From Elusimicrobiota bacterium (lineage in GTDB: Bacteria; Elusimicrobiota; Elusimicrobia; UBA1565; UBA9628): a stretch of 10,279 nt of DNA. The stretch lies in assembly GCA_028869495.1 (NCBI GenBank), contig JAGWRY010000015.1, forward strand, positions 1-10,279, written 5' to 3'. Both the position numbers and the translations under genes were made by a program. Position 1 is the first letter of the stretch; the number at the start of each line of letters is the position of its first letter. This document shows, in pieces, positions 6,324 through 10,279 of the stretch. The notes under the pieces were generated by a model. That model saw only the letters and a list, made by a program, of their open reading frames with translations, was not told the DNA's origin and searched no databases.

Positions 6324-7007
6324 TCAGTTCGGCTCTTCGGGCGAGATCAGGCCCATCTCGATGCCCTTGACGACGGCCTCGGTCCGGTTGCTGACCTCGA
6401 GCTTCTGGAAGATCGCGTTCAGATGGTTCTTGATGGTCTTGACCGAGCAGTCCATCTTCGCGGCGATCTCCTTGTTGGAGAGGCCCGAGCCGAGCAGGAC
6501 CAGCACGCGGATCTCGGTCTTGGTCAGGGCGACCGGCGAGGAGCCATCGCCCGACGACATCTGGCGCAGGCCCTGCAGGAGCTTGCCCATCACCTGCTGG
6601 GGGATCATCACGCCGTCGTTGGCGAAGGCCTTCAACGCGTTGACGAGCTCGGCGGCCGGCAGCATCTTCGACAAGTAGCCGTTGGCGCCGGCCTGGATCG
6701 ACTCCATCACGTGCGCCTCGTCCTCGTAGCTGGACAGGATCAGGACGTTCGTGTTCGGGAGCTCCTTGCGGATCTGCCGCGTCGCGGAGACCCCGTCGAG
6801 GTGCGGGAGCTTGATGTCCATCAGGATGACGTCGGGCCGGAGCTTCTTGGCCATCCGGATGACTTCCTGGCCGTCGGCGGCCTCGCCGATCACCTCGACG
6901 GACTTCTCGTTCTCGAGCAGGTCCTTGATGCCCTCGCGGAAGAGGGTCTGGTCGTCGGCGATGAGGACCTTCACCTTCTTCTTCGGCGCAGCCTTGGTCG
7001 CAGCCAT
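6324..7007 (-). CDS. NarL/FixJ-family response regulator
   Basis: A 227-residue two-component transcription regulator. The receiver (about 12-130) has the acidic pair Asp18-Asp19, phosphoacceptor Asp64 (LMDIKLP), the Ser92/Ser93 switch position and Lys114. After a linker with SSGDGSS comes a LuxR/GerE-type helix-turn-helix (about 160-220), with LTKTEIRVLVLLGSGLSNKE and then KTIKNHLNAIFQKLEVSNRTEAV. All receiver catalytic residues are present. The Ala/Lys-rich N-terminal extension (MAATKAAPKKK) before the first strand is a little longer than usual. A strong SD, GAGGAGG, lies 6 bases before the ATG. It stands downstream of two histidine kinases, which are its most likely phosphodonors, but has its own candidate promoter. 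Its target genes are not evident; self-regulation through the leader dyad is possible. Confidence 0.94.
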   Translation of the reverse strand: MAATKAAPKKKVKVLIADDQTLFREGIKDLLENEKSVEVIGEAADGQEVIRMAKKLRPDVILMDIKLPHLDGVSATRQIRKELPNTNVLILSSYEDEAHVMESIQAGANGYLSKMLPAAELVNALKAFANDGVMIPQQVMGKLLQGLRQMSSGDGSSPVALTKTEIRVLVLLGSGLSNKEIAAKMDCSVKTIKNHLNAIFQKLEVSNRTEAVVKGIEMGLISPEEPN

Positions 7008-7013
7008 GCGGTT

Positions 7014-7020
7014 CCTCCTC
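7014..7020 (-). promoter_or_regulatory. Strong ribosome binding site of the NarL-type regulator
   Basis: GAGGAGG 6 bases before the ATG at 7007, the best SD in the window. Its first bases also belong to the 3' arm of a small stem (CTCGG with CCGAG), so folding could partly hide it. Confidence 0.6.
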
Positions 7021-7049
7021 GGGGTCAGCCGAGTCTACCAAATCTCGGC
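7018..7049 (-). repeat. Overlapping inverted repeats in the regulator leader
   Basis: Two dyads share one arm. GCCGAG (7049-7044), N10, CTCGGC (7033-7028) is a perfect 6-bp inverted repeat. CTCGG (7033-7029), N6, CCGAG (7022-7018) is a second stem that runs into the SD. The two stems are mutually exclusive. They may be an RNA switch or a DNA operator, or arise by chance in GC-rich sequence. Confidence 0.4.
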
Positions 7050-7050
7050 A

Positions 7051-7079
7051 TAAATAACGGGTATTTCGGTTTTTGTCAA
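7051..7079 (-). promoter_or_regulatory. Candidate promoter of the NarL-type regulator
   Basis: A perfect TTGACA (7079-7074) followed after 17 bases by TATTTA (7056-7051, only 3 of 6 to TATAAT). The -35 box includes the TGA stop of the upstream hybrid kinase. This stretch is markedly AT-rich compared with its surroundings. The weak -10 suggests low or activator-dependent strength. Confidence 0.45.
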
Positions 7080-8188
7080 GAGGAGGCCGGGATCGTAAAG
7101 AGGAACGTCGCCCCCTTCCCCTCGCCCGGGCTCTCCACCCAGATGCGGCCCTTGTGGCTGTGCACGATCTCGCGCGAGATCGACAGGCCGAGGCCGAGGC
7201 GGCCGCCGGCGTGCGCCCCGGCGCCCTGATAGAAGCTCTCGAAGATCTTGGTCAGTTCGCTCGGCGCGATCCCGTCGCCGGTGTCGGCGACCGCGAAGCG
7301 CACCGCCGCGCCGTCGCGCGCGACGCGCACGGCGATCGTCCCGCCGCGCGGCGTATGGCGCACGGCGTTCTCGAGCAGGTTGTTGAGGACCTGGACCAGC
7401 CGCTTCTTGTCGGCGCTGATCGTCGGCAGGCCGGAGGCGACTTCGGTCTTCAGCGTCAGGCCGCGCGACTGGGCGCGCGCCTGCGGGCCGACGACGGTCT
7501 CCTCGACCATCGCGCCGGGGTCGAAGAGGTTCGTCTCGAGGCGGAACTTCCCCTGCTCGATCGACGCCCAGTCGATCAGGTCCTCGATCAGGCGGGAGAT
7601 CTGCGCGATGCCGTTCGAGATGTACTGCATGCGCTTGCGCTGCTCGTCGTCGGGCTTCAGCGACTGCGCGAGCATCTCAAAGCTGACCTGCAGGGTCATC
7701 AGCGAGTTCGACAGGTCGTGGCTGGCCATCGACATGAACTTCGACTTCATCGCCGACAGCCGCGCGAGCTGGTCGTTGGCCTTCTTCAGGTCGTCGATCA
7801 GGCGCAGGTTCTCGCGCTTCAGGCGCATCTTCTCGAGCGACTTCTCGATCGCGCGCTTGAGCAGGTCCGGCTGGACGGGCTTGGTCAGGAAGTCGTCGAC
7901 GGACTGCTGGATCGCCTTGACGGCGGTGTCGAGCGACGCGTTGCCGGTGATCATCAGGATCTGGCTGTCGGCGTTCAGCCCGCGGATCTGCTTGATCGCG
8001 TCGATGCCGGTGCCGTCGGTCAGGTTGTAGTCCATCAGGATCACGTCGAAGGCGCCGCCCTTGACCTGCGCGACGGCCTCGGCCGCGGAGCCGGCCTGCG
8101 CGATCTCGTAGCCCTCGGCGTCCAGGATGTCGCCGACCCCCTCCCGGATGTTCGCGTCGTCGTCCACGATCAGGATCTTGCCTTTCAT
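7076..8188 (-). CDS. Soluble receiver-histidine kinase hybrid
   Basis: A 370-residue cytoplasmic protein with an N-terminal receiver and a C-terminal kinase. The receiver has Asp9-Asp10-Asp11, phosphoacceptor Asp53, Thr81 and Lys103-Pro104. A charged helix (about 108-145, probable coiled coil) leads to the HisKA domain with His157 in SHDLSNSL, then the HATPase with N-box LNNLLENAVRH (Asn274), G1 ADTGDGI (301-307) and G2 GLGLSIS (332-338). There is no membrane helix and no PAS or other sensor, so its input is probably phosphorylation of its own receiver. In the H-box, the Pro usually found five residues after His is Ser162, an unusual change. The ATG is preceded by GAGGGGG, which overlaps the TGA of the membrane kinase gene 7 bases upstream, so the two are coupled. 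Likely partners are that kinase and the NarL-type regulator. Confidence 0.93.
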   Translation of the reverse strand: MKGKILIVDDDANIREGVGDILDAEGYEIAQAGSAAEAVAQVKGGAFDVILMDYNLTDGTGIDAIKQIRGLNADSQILMITGNASLDTAVKAIQQSVDDFLTKPVQPDLLKRAIEKSLEKMRLKRENLRLIDDLKKANDQLARLSAMKSKFMSMASHDLSNSLMTLQVSFEMLAQSLKPDDEQRKRMQYISNGIAQISRLIEDLIDWASIEQGKFRLETNLFDPGAMVEETVVGPQARAQSRGLTLKTEVASGLPTISADKKRLVQVLNNLLENAVRHTPRGGTIAVRVARDGAAVRFAVADTGDGIAPSELTKIFESFYQGAGAHAGGRLGLGLSISREIVHSHKGRIWVESPGEGKGATFLFTIPASS

Positions 8189-8195
8189 CGCCCCC

Positions 8196-10073
8196 TCAAA
8201 CCGCCGTCGGCAGGAAGAGCTTGAAGGTCGTGCCGACGCCGACCTGGCTTTCGACGTCGACCCGCCCCTTGTGCCGGTCGACGACCTTGCGCACGACGGC
8301 GAGGCCGAGGCCGGTGCCGCGCGCCTTCGTCGTGAAGAACGGCGCGAAGATCTTGTCGAGCACCTCCGGCGGGATGCCCGCGCCGGTGTCGCCGACGTCG
8401 ATCTCGACCCAGCCCGGCTCCGGGATCGCCGTGCGCACGATCAGCTTCCCGCCTTTCGGCGGCGGCATCACCTCGATGCCGTTGCCCATCAGGTTGCGGA
8501 TCGCCTGCTGCAGCTCGGTCTTGTCGATGTCGATCGGGACGTCGGGGGCCTCGAAGCGCTTGTCGAGCGCGACGTGCGGCGGGAACGGATACACCGACAG
8601 CAGTTCCTCGAGCCAGGCGTTGACCTGGACGCGCTCGACCTGCATCTCGCGCTGGCGCGAGTAGGTCAGGATCTCGTTGATGATGCCGTTGGCCTGCTGG
8701 ATCTCGGACTCGATGATCTTGATGTGCTTCGCGATCTTCGGATCGGGCTCGCCGCCGGTCCCCAGCTTCGTCTTGATGAAGTAGATCGAGTTGTTGATGA
8801 CGGCCAGCGGGTTGCGGATCTCGTGGCCGACGACGGAGGCCATCTGGCCGATCGCGGCCAGGCGCTCCTTCTTGATCAGCTCGTCCTGGGCCGCCTTCAG
8901 CTCGCGCGTGCGCGCGTCGACGCGCTTCTCGAGGAACTTCGTGAACTTCTCGAGCTCCTGCTTCGCGTGGATCAGCTCCCCCGTCTTCTCCTTGAGCGAC
9001 TCGCTCATCCCGAGGAACGTCTGCGCGAGGTCTCCGATCTCGTCGTTGGTCGTCACGACCTCGGGCAGGTCCTCGAACTGGCCCTTGCCGAGGCGGTCGG
9101 CCGCGTCCTTGAGCAGGCGGATCGGCTGCGTGATGTGGCCGGCGACGAGCAGCGACAGGAACAGCGTCGCCGCGACGACGATGGACAGGACCTTGATGAT
9201 CTGGACCTTCATCTCCTCGGCCGACTGGTAGGCCGCCTCGATCGGCTGCTGGACGTAGACGATCCAGCCGAGGCTGCTCGTCTGCGCGTACGCCGCGAGC
9301 AGGCGGCGGCCGCTGGCGAGCGACAGCTCGCCGCCGCCGCTGGCGCTGGTCTGCGTCGTCACGACCTTCAGGACCTCGTCGGGCAGGTGCGCGTCGGGAC
9401 GGTAGATCTTCTTCGGGTCCGAATCCGCGATCAGGAAGCCGTCGGGGGAGACGACCGCGGCCTCGCTGTTGCCGGTCGACGGGAACTCCATCGCGAGCAT
9501 CGTCGACAGCGGGTTCAGGCTGATCCGCGCGGCCAGCACGCCGACCGGCTTCGCCGGCTGCAGGCGCTGGTCGAGGATCGGCACCGAGACCGTGACGCTC
9601 GGGTAGAGGCCCTGGAAGCGGTCCAGGTGGCCGATGTACTGCCCGCGCGGGCCGATCGCGACCTGGAAGAGGTCGTCCAGGTGGAGGTCGCGCATCTCGG
9701 GGTTCGGCCCGAGGAAGCGGCCGACGCGCAGGGTCTCGACGCCCTTCGCGTTGAGGACCGAGAGCTCGAGCACGGCCAGGTGGATCTGCAGGATCCGATC
9801 CAGGTACTGATGCTGCTTGATCGGATTCATCGAGACGAAATCCTCGAGGCTCGCGGTCTCCGTCAGGACGTTGACAAAGGCCGTCACGTACTTCTGCGTC
9901 GTGTCGGCGAAGCCGACGGCCAGGGACTCCTGCATCGCCAGCGTCTCGTTGCGCAGCGAGCGCTGGGAGATGCTGATCAGGTGATAGCCGACGAAGCCCA
10001 TCGGCGCCAGCGAGATGAGCAGGAACCAGAAGAGGATCTTATAGGCGAGCTTGCCGCGTCTCTTCGTGGGCAT
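8196..10073 (-). CDS. Membrane sensor histidine kinase (Cache-like sensor, HAMP, HisKA, HATPase)
   Basis: A 625-residue inner-membrane sensor. Helix 1 (about 13-33) and helix 2 (about 291-313) enclose a 255-residue extracytoplasmic region whose length and elements (VSVPILD near 163-169, GVLAARISL near 178-186, GFLIADSDP at 212-220, GWIVYVQQP at 269-277) fit a double-Cache small-molecule sensor. HAMP follows (about 311-366, with DEIGDLAQTF), then a coiled coil (about 360-405), an NtrB/ZraS-type HisKA with His417 in VGHEIRNPL, N-box Asn531 (NLMGN), G1 VGDTGAGI (560-567), the F-box FAPFFTTK and G2 GTGLGLAVV. All kinase residues are present. The ligand cannot be read from the sequence. No SD precedes the ATG at 10073; the next in-frame Met (25) would cut into helix 1, so this start is kept. 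It is first of a coupled pair with the hybrid kinase. Confidence 0.94.
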   Translation of the reverse strand: MPTKRRGKLAYKILFWFLLISLAPMGFVGYHLISISQRSLRNETLAMQESLAVGFADTTQKYVTAFVNVLTETASLEDFVSMNPIKQHQYLDRILQIHLAVLELSVLNAKGVETLRVGRFLGPNPEMRDLHLDDLFQVAIGPRGQYIGHLDRFQGLYPSVTVSVPILDQRLQPAKPVGVLAARISLNPLSTMLAMEFPSTGNSEAAVVSPDGFLIADSDPKKIYRPDAHLPDEVLKVVTTQTSASGGGELSLASGRRLLAAYAQTSSLGWIVYVQQPIEAAYQSAEEMKVQIIKVLSIVVAATLFLSLLVAGHITQPIRLLKDAADRLGKGQFEDLPEVVTTNDEIGDLAQTFLGMSESLKEKTGELIHAKQELEKFTKFLEKRVDARTRELKAAQDELIKKERLAAIGQMASVVGHEIRNPLAVINNSIYFIKTKLGTGGEPDPKIAKHIKIIESEIQQANGIINEILTYSRQREMQVERVQVNAWLEELLSVYPFPPHVALDKRFEAPDVPIDIDKTELQQAIRNLMGNGIEVMPPPKGGKLIVRTAIPEPGWVEIDVGDTGAGIPPEVLDKIFAPFFTTKARGTGLGLAVVRKVVDRHKGRVDVESQVGVGTTFKLFLPTAV

Positions 10074-10089
10074 GGAATAGGGGGTGCGT

Positions 10090-10112
10090 CCCGGACAGTG
10101 TACGGCTCCGGG
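10090..10112 (-). promoter_or_regulatory. Dyad around a candidate -10 box ahead of the sensor kinase gene
   Basis: CCCGGA (10112-10107) and TCCGGG (10095-10090) form a perfect 6-bp inverted repeat with 11 bases between them. Those 11 bases contain TACACT (10102-10097), the same -10 hexamer seen upstream of the left-hand Gly-rich operon. No good -35 box is found at 16-18 bases (TAACAA lies 19 bases upstream), so a promoter here would be weak or activator-dependent. The dyad could be an operator or a small hairpin. Confidence 0.3.
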
Positions 10113-10141
10113 GGCACGGATTTGTTACGGCGTCCCGGCTT

Positions 10142-10279
10142 TCAGCCCCGCGCGGCGTTGCGCGACAGGAGCTGCTTGATGCGCGCCGACAGCTCCGCGA
10201 GGTCGAACGGCTTCGTGATGTACTCGTCGGCGCCGAGCTCGAAGCCCTGCTTCTTCTCCTCCGACGAGAGGAAGCGCCC
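10142..10279 (-). CDS. Receiver-domain protein, C-terminal end only (N-terminus beyond window)
   Basis: The last 45 residues of a CheY-like receiver, in frame with the window edge and ending in TGA. GADEYITKPFDLAEL contains the conserved Lys-Pro of the receiver active site, followed by the final helix (ARIKQLLSRN). The protein stops about 20 residues after Lys-Pro, so no output domain follows the receiver. It is either a stand-alone CheY/Spo0F-like regulator or a protein with its receiver at the C-terminus. It lies 68 bases upstream of the sensor kinase gene on the same strand and probably belongs to the same signalling group. Confidence 0.85.
   Translation of the reverse strand, partial: GRFLSSEEKKQGFELGADEYITKPFDLAELSARIKQLLSRNAARG

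Noticed and set aside
10113..10141. Terminator after the partial receiver gene
   Set aside because: No GC-rich stem followed by a T-run is present; the few short complementary segments are ordinary for this composition.

Overview
The window is very GC-rich bacterial DNA. Every gene I can support lies on the minus strand, so it reads from right to left. It looks like a free-living Gram-negative (diderm) bacterium from a poorly characterised lineage. The signs are a high-GC third-position bias, a sigma70-like promoter grammar, TadE/TadG-type envelope proteins, an FtsH-type membrane protease and a dense two-component cluster. I cannot name the phylum from this sequence. Elusimicrobiota or a deltaproteobacterial-type lineage would both fit, but that is a guess. 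There is no CRISPR array, tRNA, rRNA, insertion sequence or other mobile element, and no gene-free stretch longer than about 100 bases.

Right half (10279 to 6324), signalling block: the end of a receiver-domain protein comes first. It is followed by a membrane sensor histidine kinase (Cache-like sensor, HAMP, HisKA, HATPase), a soluble receiver-histidine kinase hybrid whose ribosome binding site overlaps the previous stop codon, and a NarL/FixJ-type response regulator with its own candidate promoter and a leader rich in inverted repeats. The parts are those of a branched phosphotransfer circuit with one visible DNA-binding output. A DUF2332 protein of unknown function follows 22 bases downstream and may share the regulator's transcript.

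Left half (5175 to 1), envelope block: a strong promoter whose -10 box lies only 6 bases before the start codon drives a TadG-like protein. That gene overlaps a TadE-like protein by 4 bases (GTGA). Both have one N-terminal membrane segment and a six-cysteine exported domain. Next is a monocistronic, diverged FtsH-like AAA+ zinc protease with an unusually short extracytoplasmic loop. Last are two coupled genes for low-complexity Gly/Ala/Pro-rich single-pass membrane proteins; the first ends in a Met/Gln-rich segment and the second runs off the window edge.

The possibly new biology is the envelope block: TadE/TadG-like proteins without visible Tad motor genes, next to a dedicated FtsH-like protease and two unrecognised Gly-rich membrane proteins. 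Whether these five genes form one system cannot be decided from one genome. The promoters, which leave little or no 5' leader on two transcripts, are the other notable point.
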